From Burkholderiaceae bacterium (GTDB taxonomy: Bacteria > Pseudomonadota > Gammaproteobacteria > Burkholderiales > Burkholderiaceae), in contig CANGNV010000017.1 in the NCBI GenBank assembly GCA_947455485.1, positions 1 to 46,001 of the forward strand: a DNA stretch of 46,001 nucleotides, in the 5' to 3' direction. Positions within the stretch are counted from its first letter, which is position 1. Every line of letters begins with the position of its first letter. Below are positions 20,173 through 30,550 of this stretch, piece by piece. The notes beneath the pieces were generated by a model. It was not told where the DNA came from. It saw nothing but the letters and a program-made list of their open reading frames with translations, and ran no database searches. The position numbers and the translations under genes are program-made.

Positions 20173-20193
20173 TCGAATAAAGCACAACGACAT

Positions 20194-20841
20194 ATGACAT
20201 TCGATACCTCTACATTATTCGCAGCTTTCTTTTACGCCTTTGCTGGCCTTTTAGTGCTCTCAGCATTACGTGTGATTACTGCTCGCAACCCAGTGCATGC
20301 TGCGCTGTTTTTGGTTTTGGCTTTCTTCTGTGCTTCTGGCCTGTGGATGCTGCTGAAGGCGGAGTTCTTGAGTTTGGCCTTAATCCTCGTTTATGTAGGC
20401 GCAGTGATGGTGCTCTTCTTATTCGTAGTGATGATGCTTGATCTTGACCTTGAGCACTTACGTCGTGATTTCAAGAAATTCCTACCCGTAGCCTTTTTAA
20501 TGGGTGCGGTCATCGTTTTGGAGTTGTCCATCGTCCTGATTCGCAGCTTTATTGGTACTAATGCGCCAGTACAGCCGATGCTTGAAGAGATGGCTACAAG
20601 CAATACACAAGCTTTAGGCATGTTGATCTTCGTTGACTATGTTTATGCCTTCGAGGTTGCCGGTGTCATTCTCTTGGTGGCCATCATCGCTGCTGTGGCA
20701 TTGACACTGCGTAATCGAAAAGATTCCAAATCGCAGAATATTCATGAGCAAGTAAATGTGAATTCTGCAGATCGTATGCGCATCGTGAAGATGGGTTCAG
20801 ATATGGCCGCAAAGCAAGATACACGCGGAGAGAAGAAATGA
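20194..20841 (+). CDS. nuoJ: NADH-quinone oxidoreductase subunit J
   Basis: NuoJ is a membrane subunit (ND6-type) with about five hydrophobic segments, including [20 protein letters not shown], whose third helix takes part in conformational coupling. The 215-residue protein ends in a charged tail of about 40 residues (from about residue 173) that is probably cytoplasmic. Its stop overlaps the nuoK ATG by four bases. No strong ribosome site is visible before the ATG at 20194. Confidence 0.95.
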   Translation: MTFDTSTLFAAFFYAFAGLLVLSALRVITARNPVHAALFLVLAFFCASGLWMLLKAEFLSLALILVYVGAVMVLFLFVVMMLDLDLEHLRRDFKKFLPVAFLMGAVIVLELSIVLIRSFIGTNAPVQPMLEEMATSNTQALGMLIFVDYVYAFEVAGVILLVAIIAAVALTLRNRKDSKSQNIHEQVNVNSADRMRIVKMGSDMAAKQDTRGEKK

Positions 20842-21146
20842 CTATTACTCTGGCTCACTACTTAGTGCTTGGCGCAATCTTGTTTGCGACTAGCGTGATC
20901 GGTATTTTCTTGAACCGTAAGAACATCATCGTGCTCTTAATGGCAATTGAATTGATGCTCCTCTCGGTGAACATGAACTTTGTAGCCTTCTCTCATTATT
21001 TGGGTGATATGGCTGGTCAAGTATTCGTATTCTTTATTTTGACTGTGGCTGCTGCTGAGGCAGCAATCGGTCTGGCAATTTTGGTTGTTCTCTTCCGTAA
21101 GGTAGACACCATCAATGCTGAAGACCTTGACCACCTAAAAGGCTAG
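20838..21146 (+). CDS. nuoK: NADH-quinone oxidoreductase subunit K
   Basis: NuoK (ND4L-type) is a three-helix membrane subunit with the conserved acidic residues of the proton path in [20 protein letters not shown] and [20 protein letters not shown]. The 102-residue length is standard. It overlaps nuoJ by four bases and stops two bases before nuoL, so the three are likely translated in series. Confidence 0.97.
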   Translation: MTITLAHYLVLGAILFATSVIGIFLNRKNIIVLLMAIELMLLSVNMNFVAFSHYLGDMAGQVFVFFILTVAAAEAAIGLAILVVLFRKVDTINAEDLDHLKG

Positions 21147-21148
21147 TC

Positions 21149-23209
21149 ATGCAATTGACCTTAACTCTTCCTGTTCTCTGCGCGATTCCGCTGGCACCAT
21201 TGTTTGGCTCAGCGATTGCGGGATTCTTCGGCACTAAATTAGGCGGTAATCGCATTGGTAACGGTGCTTGCCAGTTCGTAACTATTCTTGGTGTGATGGT
21301 CGCTTTCGTCTTGTCCTGCTTCGTGCTTGTTCAGGTGATGGATGGCTTCTACTTCAATGGCACCGTATATCGCTGGATGCAATTAGGTGAGCTCAATCTG
21401 GATATTGGCTTCCTAATTGACCCACTGACAGCCACCATGATGTGTGTAGTGACCTTTGTATCTTTGATGGTCCATATATACACGATCGGTTACATGCAGG
21501 GCGAAGAGGGCTACAACCGCTTCTTCTCATACATTTCACTCTTTACCTTCGCGATGCTGATGTTGGTAATGAGTAATAACCTCTTGCAACTCTTCTTCGG
21601 ATGGGAAGCGGTGGGTGTCGTTTCTTATTTGTTGATTGGCTTCTACTTTGAGCGTCAATCTGCTGTATTTGCCAATATGAAAGCCTTCTTGGTTAACCGT
21701 GTTGGTGACTTTGGCTTCATTCTCGGTATTGGTTTGCTTTTAGCCAGCACTGGCTCCATGAACTACGACGTGATCTTTGCTCAGAACACAGCACTTGCTG
21801 CGCAAACATTGCCTGGCACTAGTTGGAATTTAGTCACCGTAGCTTGTATCTGTTTATTCATCGGTGCGATGGGTAAATCTGCTCAGTTCCCATTACACGT
21901 TTGGTTGCCTGATTCAATGGAAGGCCCAACCCCAATTTCTGCATTGATTCATGCTGCAACAATGGTGACTGCCGGTATTTTCATGGTGTCACGCATGTCA
22001 CCGCTGTTTGAGTTGTCTGATGCAGCCTTGAGTTTCATCTTGGTGATTGGTTCGATCACTGCGCTCTTTATGGGTTTCTTGGGCATAGTCCAAACCGACA
22101 TCAAGCGGGTAGTCGCTTACTCAACGCTGTCTCAGCTGGGTTATATGACTGTCGCCTTGGGTGTATCTGCTTATCCAGTGGCTATCTTCCATTTAATGAC
22201 GCACGCATTCTTCAAGGCGCTCTTGTTCCTTGCCGCCGGTAGTGTGATTTTGGGTATGCATCACGAGCAAGATATGCGCAAGATGGGTGGTCTCTGGAAG
22301 TACATGCCAATTACTTGCCTCATGATGTTGCTAGGTAATTTAGCCTTGATCGGAACGCCTTTCTTCTCAGGCTTCTATTCAAAAGACTCCATCATCGAAG
22401 CGGTAGCTGCTAGCCATATTCCCGGTTCTGGCTTTGCTTACTTTGCAGTAATGGCCAGCGTATTTGTCACGGCTCTATATTCCTTCCGCCTGTACTTCTA
22501 TGTGTTCCATGGCAAGGCTCGTTGGGGTCATGATGATGCTCATGCGCACGATCACCATCATGATCATGCAGAGCAGGGCGACGATCACGCGCATCATGGT
22601 TTGGCTCCAGGTCAAAAACCACATGAGTCACCATTTGTTGTGACCTTGCCATTGATCTTGTTGGCCATTCCATCAGTCATCATTGGTTACTACACCATTA
22701 CGCCTTTGTTATTTGGCACCTATTTCGGCGATTCGATCTTTGTAGATATTGGTAAGCACCCAGCGATGAAGGAGCTTGCTGAAGAGTTCCATGGCCCGAT
22801 CGCCATGGCAATGCATTCATTGACATCCCCAGTATTGCTATTAGTTGTTCTGGGCGTATTGACTGCTGCGATTGGTTACCTCTGGGCACCGAAGTTGCCG
22901 GGTGTAGTTGCGCAAGCATTTGCGCCAATCAAGAAGCTTTTGGATAACAAATACTATCTCGATGATTTAAATCAAGCGGTTTTCGCTAAGGGCTTGCTGT
23001 GGATCGGCGGTGTCTTGTGGCATCGCGGTGATCAACAAGCTATTGACGGCTTCTTGGTTAACGGTAGTGCGCATGCGGTAGGGCGCTTTTCCGGGGTTAT
23101 TCGCCATTTGCAATCCGGCTATCTCTATCACTATGCCTTCGCAATGATTGCGGGCTTAGCGGTATTGTTGGCTTGGGTTTTGTACGCTTACCTGCCTTTT
23201 GTTCGCTAG
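21149..23209 (+). CDS. nuoL: NADH-quinone oxidoreductase subunit L
   Basis: NuoL is the distal proton-pumping subunit of complex I, related to Mrp-type antiporters. The 686-residue protein has many membrane segments, the conserved LFFGWEAVGVVSYLLIGFYF with its key glutamate, the lysine-bearing GKSAQFPLHVWLPDSMEGP and the discontinuous helix following HAATMV. A histidine-rich loop with ten histidines lies at residues 461-483, between two membrane segments. I recall similar loops in other betaproteobacterial NuoL proteins; they may bind metal. The C-terminal part continues into the long lateral helix region. Confidence 0.97.
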   Translation: MQLTLTLPVLCAIPLAPLFGSAIAGFFGTKLGGNRIGNGACQFVTILGVMVAFVLSCFVLVQVMDGFYFNGTVYRWMQLGELNLDIGFLIDPLTATMMCVVTFVSLMVHIYTIGYMQGEEGYNRFFSYISLFTFAMLMLVMSNNLLQLFFGWEAVGVVSYLLIGFYFERQSAVFANMKAFLVNRVGDFGFILGIGLLLASTGSMNYDVIFAQNTALAAQTLPGTSWNLVTVACICLFIGAMGKSAQFPLHVWLPDSMEGPTPISALIHAATMVTAGIFMVSRMSPLFELSDAALSFILVIGSITALFMGFLGIVQTDIKRVVAYSTLSQLGYMTVALGVSAYPVAIFHLMTHAFFKALLFLAAGSVILGMHHEQDMRKMGGLWKYMPITCLMMLLGNLALIGTPFFSGFYSKDSIIEAVAASHIPGSGFAYFAVMASVFVTALYSFRLYFYVFHGKARWGHDDAHAHDHHHDHAEQGDDHAHHGLAPGQKPHESPFVVTLPLILLAIPSVIIGYYTITPLLFGTYFGDSIFVDIGKHPAMKELAEEFHGPIAMAMHSLTSPVLLLVVLGVLTAAIGYLWAPKLPGVVAQAFAPIKKLLDNKYYLDDLNQAVFAKGLLWIGGVLWHRGDQQAIDGFLVNGSAHAVGRFSGVIRHLQSGYLYHYAFAMIAGLAVLLAWVLYAYLPFVR

Positions 23210-23233
23210 GCCTTTGTTACTTAATTAGCCATC

Positions 23234-24700
23234 ATGATTCTTTCTTACGCCATCTGGATCCCGATTTTCTTCGGCATCATTATTTTGTTCTACGGTTCGG
23301 AGAAGCCGACTGCCGGTGTTCGCTGGTTAGCTCTCGTCGGCTCTATTCTTGGCTTCATTGCAACTCTGCCACTAGTGATCAGTTTTGACATTGCTAATCC
23401 AGGTATGCAGTTTGTTGAAAAACTCAGCTGGATTCCTCGCTACGACATTAACTATCACTTAGGTATCGACGGTATCTCTGTATGGTTCATCGTATTGACC
23501 GCATTCGTTAATATTATTGTGGTGATTGCAGCATGGGAAGTGATTGATAAAAAGGTTTCGCAGTACATGGCTTCCTTCTTAATCCTTTCTGGATTAATGA
23601 TTGGTGTATTCGCCGCTCTAGATGCATTGCTGTTCTATGTCTTCTTCGAGGCAACATTAATTCCGATGTACATCATCATCGGCGTGTGGGGCGGCCATAA
23701 CCGCATCTACGCTGCTTTTAAGTTCTTCTTGTACACCTTGCTTGGCTCATTGCTGACTTTGATTGCCATGCTGTATCTGTACAACGTAACAAATACCTTT
23801 GATATCTTGGCTTGGCACAATGCTCGCCTTGACATCGTTGAGCAAATCCTCCTGTTCTTTGCTTTCTTCATGGCCTTTGCTGTGAAGGTGCCAATGTGGC
23901 CTTTGCATACTTGGTTGCCAGACGTTCACGTTGAAGCACCAACCGGCGGCTCAGTTGTGTTGGCTGCAATCATGTTGAAGTTAGGTGCTTACGGTTTCTT
24001 GCGCTTCTCATTGCCAATTGCCCCGGATGCAAGTCAGTATCTAGGCCCATTTGTAATCTTCTTATCTTTGGTTGCCGTCATCTATGTCGGTGCAGTAGCC
24101 TTGGTTCAGAAAGACATGAAGAAATTGGTTGCTTACTCTTCAGTGGCGCACATGGGCTTTGTAACTCTTGGTTTCTTCCTCTTTAGTCCTTTGGGTATTG
24201 AGGGCGGTATTGTGCAGATGATTTCTCATGGCTTTGTGGCCGGTGCGATGTTCCTTTCGATTGGCGTGTTGTATGACCGCATGCATACCCGTCAAATCGC
24301 TGATTACGGTGGCGTTGTCCATCGCATGCCTGCGTTCACAGCATTTGCAGTTTTGATGGCAATGGCTAACTGTGGTTTACCGGCTACTTCTGGTTTCGTT
24401 GGTGAGTTCATGGTCATTCTGGCAGCTGTAGATTACGACTTCGTGATCGGCATTTTGGCAGCGACTGCCCTGATCCTCGGTGCCGCTTACTCCCTATGGA
24501 TGGTGAAGCGTGTGTTCTTTGGTGCGGTTACTAACAAGCATGTTGAGGAATTAAAAGACCTTAATGCGCGTGAGTATTTCATGATGGCAGTGTTGTCCAT
24601 CTGTGTGATCGGTATGGGTGTTTATCCAAAACCTTTTACTGACATCATTCATCCAGCCGTGATTAATCTGCTACAGCACGTTGCTGTTAGCAAACTCTGA
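23234..24700 (+). CDS. nuoM: NADH-quinone oxidoreductase subunit M
   Basis: NuoM is the second antiporter-like proton-pumping subunit of complex I. The 488-residue protein has about 14 hydrophobic segments with FYVFFEATLIPMYIIIGVWG, which holds the essential glutamate, and VPMWPLHTWLPDVHVEAPT. It begins 24 bases after nuoL and ends ten bases before nuoN. Confidence 0.97.
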   Translation: MILSYAIWIPIFFGIIILFYGSEKPTAGVRWLALVGSILGFIATLPLVISFDIANPGMQFVEKLSWIPRYDINYHLGIDGISVWFIVLTAFVNIIVVIAAWEVIDKKVSQYMASFLILSGLMIGVFAALDALLFYVFFEATLIPMYIIIGVWGGHNRIYAAFKFFLYTLLGSLLTLIAMLYLYNVTNTFDILAWHNARLDIVEQILLFFAFFMAFAVKVPMWPLHTWLPDVHVEAPTGGSVVLAAIMLKLGAYGFLRFSLPIAPDASQYLGPFVIFLSLVAVIYVGAVALVQKDMKKLVAYSSVAHMGFVTLGFFLFSPLGIEGGIVQMISHGFVAGAMFLSIGVLYDRMHTRQIADYGGVVHRMPAFTAFAVLMAMANCGLPATSGFVGEFMVILAAVDYDFVIGILAATALILGAAYSLWMVKRVFFGAVTNKHVEELKDLNAREYFMMAVLSICVIGMGVYPKPFTDIIHPAVINLLQHVAVSKL

Positions 24701-24710
24701 GTAAAAGCTA

Positions 24711-26216
24711 ATGCAAGCATTTGACCTATACGCCGTCCTGCCGGAACTTGTTTTACTCCTAGCCGCCTGCTTTTTATTGGTAGCAAGCGTTTATGTTCCT
24801 GAGCGTCAGCCAGCGACCCCTGGTGTAGAGCAAGATATTTTCCATACGCCTCGTGGCGTTGGTTTTGTTTACTTTTTCTCCATCATTTTGCTGGTCTATT
24901 TGATCTTTGCTTATGTAGGTCGTATTGGAGATGTTTCTGTTGTGGCCATGAATGGCTTATTTCAGTCTGATCCTATTTCAAACCTATTAAAGGCGTGTTC
25001 ATGCGGCGCTGTATTGGTGAGCTTGGTGTATTCAAAGCAATACCTGACTGATCGTGCAATGTTCCGTCCGGATTTCATTGTCCTAGCTTTGCTAGCTTTG
25101 TTGGGGCAGTGCGTATTGATCTCTGGCGCCAATCTTTTGACTCTATATTTAGGTCTTGAGTTGATGGCCTTGCCTACCTATGCTTTAGTAGCAATGCGTC
25201 ATAGCAATGAGAAGAGTGTGGAAGCGGGTATTAAGTACTTCATTTTGGGCGCATTAGCATCCGGTTTCTTGCTTTACGGTATGTCCATGTTGTACGGCGT
25301 CACTGGCTCCCTCGATCTAATCGAAATCTTTAGAACTGTTGCTGATCCTCGAGTAAACCATTTGGTAATGGCTTTTGGTCTGGTATTTATTGTTTCTGGC
25401 CTAGCCTTCAAATTGGGTGTTGTGCCATTCCACATGTGGGTACCAGACGTTTATCAAGGCGCGCCAACTGCAGTGACTTTGATGATTGCTGCGGCTCCAA
25501 AGATTGCAGCCTTTGCTTTGTTATTCCGTTTGCTTGTAAATACCTTATTGCCACTCTTGGGTGACTGGCAGCCGATGTTGGTCTTGTTGGCGGTCTTGTC
25601 ATTGGTTGTTGGTAACGTTACTGCGATTGCTCAAACGAATATGAAGCGCATGTTGGCTTACTCTGCGATTGCGCAGATGGGCTTTGTGTTGCTAGGCATG
25701 TTGTCCGTATTTGATGACCATGCTTTTAGCGCTTCGATGTTCTATGCCATTACTTATGTATTGACTACCTTGGGAAGCTTTGGCCTCTTGATGATGTTGT
25801 CACGTAAAGGTCATGATTGCGAAACTATTGATGATCTCAAGGGTTTAAATAAGCGCCATCCATGGTTTGCCTTTATCGGCCTGGTAATGATGTTCTCTTT
25901 GGCGGGTATTCCGCCAACAGTAGGCTTTGCTGCGAAGTTAGGCGTGCTCGAAGCCTTGGTAGATGGAGAGCATACATTCTTGGCCATTATTGCTGTGATC
26001 GCCTCATTGATCGGCGCCTTCTACTACCTCAGAGTGGTTAAGGTGATGTACTTTGATGAGCCAAAAGAAGAGCATGTCTCTGAGATTACTGGATCGGGAT
26101 TTGCTCGTGGACTATTGAGCTTGAATGCGATATTCGTTTTGGCTTTGGGGATTTTCCCAGCCGGGCTGATGGCGGTGTGCCTTGATGCAATGCGTCGCAC
26201 TTTGTTAGGCTCATGA
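24711..26216 (+). CDS. nuoN: NADH-quinone oxidoreductase subunit N
   Basis: NuoN is the third antiporter-like subunit, located nearest the quinone end of the membrane arm. The 501-residue protein has about 14 hydrophobic segments, with [17 protein letters not shown] and [19 protein letters not shown] bearing the expected ionisable residues. It is the last gene of the nuo operon; a clear terminator starts 26 bases downstream. Confidence 0.97.
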   Translation: MQAFDLYAVLPELVLLLAACFLLVASVYVPERQPATPGVEQDIFHTPRGVGFVYFFSIILLVYLIFAYVGRIGDVSVVAMNGLFQSDPISNLLKACSCGAVLVSLVYSKQYLTDRAMFRPDFIVLALLALLGQCVLISGANLLTLYLGLELMALPTYALVAMRHSNEKSVEAGIKYFILGALASGFLLYGMSMLYGVTGSLDLIEIFRTVADPRVNHLVMAFGLVFIVSGLAFKLGVVPFHMWVPDVYQGAPTAVTLMIAAAPKIAAFALLFRLLVNTLLPLLGDWQPMLVLLAVLSLVVGNVTAIAQTNMKRMLAYSAIAQMGFVLLGMLSVFDDHAFSASMFYAITYVLTTLGSFGLLMMLSRKGHDCETIDDLKGLNKRHPWFAFIGLVMMFSLAGIPPTVGFAAKLGVLEALVDGEHTFLAIIAVIASLIGAFYYLRVVKVMYFDEPKEEHVSEITGSGFARGLLSLNAIFVLALGIFPAGLMAVCLDAMRRTLLGS

Positions 26217-26242
26217 GTAAGCATCTCTGCTAACTTTTGATG

Positions 26243-26271
26243 AAGGCTCCTAATTGGAGCCTTTCTCTTTT
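26243..26271 (+). terminator. Terminator of the nuo operon
   Basis: The arms aaggctcc (26243-26250) and ggagcctt (26256-26263) form a perfect eight-pair stem with a five-base loop. They are followed by the T-rich tctctttt. This ends the 14.5-kb nuoA-N transcription unit and separates it from the NUDIX gene. Confidence 0.85.
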
Positions 26272-26321
26272 CTGTCATCTGAGTTTTGTATGATGGATAT
26301 TCAATTAATGAAAGACGCGCC

Positions 26322-26924
26322 ATGACTGAAAAATTCTTTAAAGATCTACCTATTGGCGATGCCCATTTGAGAGAGGAGCGTCTCTCAGGTGAGGATATCT
26401 ACGGCGGCATCTTTCTGAATATGAAGCGTGATCAAGTCAGCCTGCCCGATGGCAATCAAGCAGTGCGTGAATACCTCACCCATCCTGGTGCAGTTGCCAT
26501 TTTGGCGATCTTGGATGATGGCAGGGTGCTGATGGAGCGTCAGTATCGATACCCTGTTGCAAAGGCTTGCCTGGAGATTCCGGCAGGAAAGCTAGATCCT
26601 AAAGAGGATCATCTGGTGTGTGCTCAACGAGAATTGGAAGAGGAGACGGGCTATTCCGCAGGTAAGTGGAGTTTTATCCGTCGTATCCATCCGGTGATTT
26701 CGTATTCGACGGAGTTTATTGATATCTATCTTGCTGAAGGCTTGGTGTCCGGAAAAAGCCATCTTGATGATGAAGAATTTTTGGATGTATTTGCCGCACC
26801 TCTGGAGCAGCTATTGGAGTGGGTAGAGCAGGGCGAAATTACGGACGTGAAAACAACGATTGCTACTTACTGGTTGGACCGCTATCGCCGTGGTTTAGTG
26901 AGTCCTACGCGCATTCCAAGCTAA
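26322..26924 (+). CDS. NUDIX hydrolase, ADP-ribose pyrophosphatase type
   Basis: This 200-residue cytoplasmic protein has a perfect Nudix box, G-x5-E-x7-REL-x-EE-x-G, from Gly89 to Gly110. The flanking stretches VLMERQYRYPVAKACLEIPAG and HPVISYSTEFIDIYLAEGL are typical of ADP-ribose pyrophosphatases (NudF-like), which split ADP-ribose into AMP and ribose 5-phosphate. The ATG at 26322 is preferred to the TTG at 26286, which would add 12 unlike residues and starts close to the terminator. The ribosome site is weak. It may be cotranscribed with the DUF1178 gene 61 bases downstream. Confidence 0.9.
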   Translation: MTEKFFKDLPIGDAHLREERLSGEDIYGGIFLNMKRDQVSLPDGNQAVREYLTHPGAVAILAILDDGRVLMERQYRYPVAKACLEIPAGKLDPKEDHLVCAQRELEEETGYSAGKWSFIRRIHPVISYSTEFIDIYLAEGLVSGKSHLDDEEFLDVFAAPLEQLLEWVEQGEITDVKTTIATYWLDRYRRGLVSPTRIPS

Positions 26925-26942
26925 TCCCATAATCCTATTAAA

Positions 26943-26976
26943 ATAGGGGTATTGAATTTAGTATTTTTGCCCCTAT
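26943..26976 (+). other. Dyad between the NUDIX and DUF1178 genes
   Basis: The arms ataggggt-side (26943-26949, ataggg plus g) and cccctat (26970-26976) pair over seven bases with a 20-base loop. The right arm overlaps TATATA at 26974-26979, which has TTGAAT 16 bases upstream (26952-26957). This could be a promoter with an operator, or a weak end structure for the NUDIX mRNA. There is no T-run after the stem. Confidence 0.4.
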
Positions 26977-26985
26977 ATAGGTCTT

Positions 26986-27513
26986 ATGAAAGTTTATAAC
27001 CTCGCTTGCCCACTGGATCATCGCTTTGAGGGATGGTTCGCCTCTGTGGAGGATTGCCTTGCCCAGCAAGACAAGGGGATGCTGGCGTGTCCTATTTGCG
27101 ACAGTACTGAGATCACGCGGATGCCATCGGCTCCACATATCGCTAAATCGAGCTCCAGCAAAGATATTCCAACTTCAACTGAGTTGACTGTTGCTAGCCC
27201 TGCGGCAACAGATAATTCTGGCGTGAGTGGTGGGCTGACTGGCGATGTTGTTGCCTTGACTGGAAGCGATCATTCTCAGCTAGAGGCACAGGTGCAGGCT
27301 GCCTTTTTAAAGGGTATGCGTGAGTTGATGGGGCGCTCTGAGGATGTGGGAAGTTCTTTTGCTGAAGAGGCTCGCAAAATTCACTATAAGGAATCTCCTG
27401 AGCGGAGTATTCGTGGTCAAACCACTCTTGATGAAGCGGAAGCTTTGCGTGAAGAGGGGATTGAAGTCATGGCAATGCCGATGATGCCCGCCTTTAAAAA
27501 CACCCTGCAGTAG
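26986..27513 (+). CDS. DUF1178 family protein
   Basis: This 175-residue protein belongs to DUF1178, a family of unknown function that I recognise from its N-terminus MKVYNLACPLDHRFEGWFAS. A small zinc-ribbon-like set of Cys8, His12 and a CPIC pair near residues 36-39 can be seen there. The middle (about residues 52-100) is low in complexity, and the end contains EARKIHYKESPERSIRGQ, another family hallmark. It has no signal peptide or membrane segment, so it should be cytoplasmic. The ribosome site is poor (aggt close to the ATG). Confidence 0.85.
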   Translation: MKVYNLACPLDHRFEGWFASVEDCLAQQDKGMLACPICDSTEITRMPSAPHIAKSSSSKDIPTSTELTVASPAATDNSGVSGGLTGDVVALTGSDHSQLEAQVQAAFLKGMRELMGRSEDVGSSFAEEARKIHYKESPERSIRGQTTLDEAEALREEGIEVMAMPMMPAFKNTLQ

Positions 27514-27534
27514 CCAGCCTTCCCCTAATTCCCC

Positions 27535-28348
<814 letters not shown>

Positions 28349-28392
28349 GCAACTCTCATCAAGATCTCAACAAGTAGTCGAAAGCCTGCCCT

Positions 28393-29046
28393 GTGACTTT
28401 TCTGGATATTCTTGCCCAGTTAGCTCAGGGCATTTCTTATACGGTTTTAGTAACGCTGGTTTGCTCTCTCACCGGATTGGTAGTTGGCTTAACTGTTGCG
28501 AGTCTTCGTCGCCTGGATATCCCTTGGCTAATTCCGCTAATTGATTTCTACACCTATGTCTTTAGGGGTGTGCCAGTTTTAGTCTTGTTGTTCATGGTCT
28601 ACTTTGGGTTACCGGGAATTGGCTTTAAGGTTCCACCCTTGATGGCTATGGCACTCAGCTTAGGTCTGGTGGCCTCAGCCTATTTGGCTGAGGTATTCCG
28701 GGGCGCATTTAACTCTGTTGATCCAGCGGAAGTGATTGCTGCTCAGGCTATGGGTATGACTCGTATACAGGTTCTCCGGTTTATTGAGTTGCCGCAGATG
28801 TTGCGATTCTCAATTCCGGGCATGGTCAATGAGTTCACCTCAGTTTTAAAGTATTCGCCATTTGCTTATACGGTGGGTATTCCAGAAATTACTAAGCAGG
28901 CTATGACCTTGACTTCAACAACGCTTCGCGGCATAGAGATATACCTCGCGGTGGGGATTTTGTATTTCGTGATTTACCGAATCTGTTTACTCGGCGTTCA
29001 ATTGCTGTCTAAGCGTTATCAAATTCCAGGAATGACTCCCGCATGA
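28393..29046 (+). CDS. Amino acid ABC transporter permease (first)
   Basis: This 217-residue membrane protein of the HisMQ type has about five hydrophobic segments and the cytoplasmic loop EVIAAQAMGMTRIQVLRFIE, the EAA motif that docks the ATPase. The start is a GTG at 28393 without a clear ribosome site, 44 bases after the binding protein. It should form a heterodimer with the second permease encoded at 29812-30477. Confidence 0.92.
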   Translation: MTFLDILAQLAQGISYTVLVTLVCSLTGLVVGLTVASLRRLDIPWLIPLIDFYTYVFRGVPVLVLLFMVYFGLPGIGFKVPPLMAMALSLGLVASAYLAEVFRGAFNSVDPAEVIAAQAMGMTRIQVLRFIELPQMLRFSIPGMVNEFTSVLKYSPFAYTVGIPEITKQAMTLTSTTLRGIEIYLAVGILYFVIYRICLLGVQLLSKRYQIPGMTPA

Positions 29047-29080
29047 AAATCAACATAACATTATTTAAAGAGGCGATTTC

Positions 29081-29812
29081 GTGGCATTAATTCAAGTACG
29101 GGATTTAGTCAAAGAGTTCGATGGGCAGACCGTCTTGTCGAATATTAATCTCGATCTAAAAGAGGGCGATGTTCAGGTATTGATGGGTGCCTCTGGTTCT
29201 GGCAAATCCACCTTATTGCGCTGCCTCAATCGACTGGTCGAGCCTACCTCTGGATCAATTATTTTCAGAGGGCAAGAAGTATTGGGGCCCGGTGTTGATG
29301 TGCGTGAGTTACGTAAGCAAATTGGTTTTGTATTTCAGCAGTTTGCTTTGTACAGCCATTTAACTGTTTTAGATAACGTCGCCTTGGGGCTACGTAAGTT
29401 GCATAAGATGGGTAAGGCTGAGGCTAAAGAGAAGGCCTTGCTGGAGTTGTCTCATTTTGAAATGACGCCCCATCAAGACAAATACCCCTCGCAACTCTCT
29501 GGCGGTCAGAAGCAGCGAGTTGCCATAGCTCGGGCGTTGGCGATGGATCCTGCAGTCCTTGTTCTCGATGAGCCAACTTCTGCACTCGATCCAGTCATGT
29601 CTAGGGATGTGGCTGATCTCATTAATCGCTTGCATAGCGAAGGCATCACCATGATTTGCGTTACCCATGATCTCAACTTGGCCCGCAATATTGCGGATAC
29701 CGTCATGTTCTTAGATCGCGGCGTGATTCGGGCTGATGATCGTATTGAGGCGTTGAGTAAGCATTCTGATCCAGAAATTAAAGCCTTTTTTGCCTCCGAG
29801 GAAAAGTTCTAA
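29081..29812 (+). CDS. Amino acid ABC transporter ATP-binding protein
   Basis: This 243-residue ATPase drives the importer. Walker A is GASGSGKST (residues 36-44), the Q-loop region is FVFQQFALYSHLTV, the signature is LSGGQKQR, and Walker B is VLVLDEPTSALDP, followed by the switch histidine in CVTHDL. These are typical of the GlnQ/HisP branch. The start is a GTG with aaagagg seven bases upstream. Its stop and the ATG of the second permease share one base (TAATG), so translation is probably coupled. Confidence 0.95.
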   Translation: MALIQVRDLVKEFDGQTVLSNINLDLKEGDVQVLMGASGSGKSTLLRCLNRLVEPTSGSIIFRGQEVLGPGVDVRELRKQIGFVFQQFALYSHLTVLDNVALGLRKLHKMGKAEAKEKALLELSHFEMTPHQDKYPSQLSGGQKQRVAIARALAMDPAVLVLDEPTSALDPVMSRDVADLINRLHSEGITMICVTHDLNLARNIADTVMFLDRGVIRADDRIEALSKHSDPEIKAFFASEEKF

Positions 29813-30477
29813 TGGGGGGATGGCCATCTTTTATTCGTGATCTCACGGAGCAGATGCCCTTGATTTTGGCTGGGCTGGTGAAGACCTTGCAATTAGCGGG
29901 CTTGATTAGTGTGTCTGGATTGTTGCTGGGGATTGTGGTGTTTTATCTCACGCTGAGTAAAAGCAAGTATGTCAGCAAAGCGATCAATTCCTATATTTCC
30001 TTCTTCATCGGAATGCCTTTAATTGTTTTGCTGTTCTTGATGTATTACGGCTTGCCGCAGTGGGGTATTCGGCTCCCACCATTTACGGTTGCCTTTATCG
30101 GCTTTACATTTAATGTCGCAGCTTATAACGCCGCCTATCTAAAGACTGCCTTTAATGGTTTGGATAAGAGTCAATTGGAGGCGGCTAGTGCCCAAGGATT
30201 CAGCCCTTTCCAGATTTTTAAGTTGATTACCTTACCGCAAGTGATTCGTCTTTCTATTCCGGCGCTAACTAATCAAGTCATTGCTAACCTCAAAGACAGT
30301 TCAGTTGCTTTCTTAATTCAGTACACCGAATTCTTCGCTCGAGTCCAAGAGCTGGCAGCAACCAATTTCCAATTCTTTAAAGCATATTTAATGGCCGCCT
30401 TGGTTTATCTTGCCCTGGTATCTCTGATTGTGTTGTTTGCCCGGGCTATTGAGAGGCGTTACTTTATTCCCGCTTAA
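29812..30477 (+). CDS. Amino acid ABC transporter permease (second)
   Basis: This 221-residue permease is homologous in type to the first one, with about five membrane segments and the EAA loop SQLEAASAQGFSPFQIFKLI. The gene order binding protein, permease, ATPase, permease gives a complete importer. The unit is closed by a bidirectional terminator 20 bases downstream. Confidence 0.93.
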   Translation: MGGWPSFIRDLTEQMPLILAGLVKTLQLAGLISVSGLLLGIVVFYLTLSKSKYVSKAINSYISFFIGMPLIVLLFLMYYGLPQWGIRLPPFTVAFIGFTFNVAAYNAAYLKTAFNGLDKSQLEAASAQGFSPFQIFKLITLPQVIRLSIPALTNQVIANLKDSSVAFLIQYTEFFARVQELAATNFQFFKAYLMAALVYLALVSLIVLFARAIERRYFIPA

Positions 30478-30496
30478 GAACAAATGAGCTGGGCAA

Positions 30497-30526
30497 AAAA
30501 ATAGCGACCCGAAGGCCGCTATTTTT
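30497..30526. terminator. Bidirectional terminator between the ABC importer and mmsA
   Basis: The arms aaaaatagcg (30497-30506) and cgctattttt (30517-30526) are perfectly complementary over ten bases, with a ten-base loop. The A-run on the left and the T-run on the right allow the hairpin to stop transcription from both sides. The genes converge here, so it can serve both. Confidence 0.88.
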
Positions 30527-30550
30527 ATTTGTAAGACTTAGCTCTGCGAA

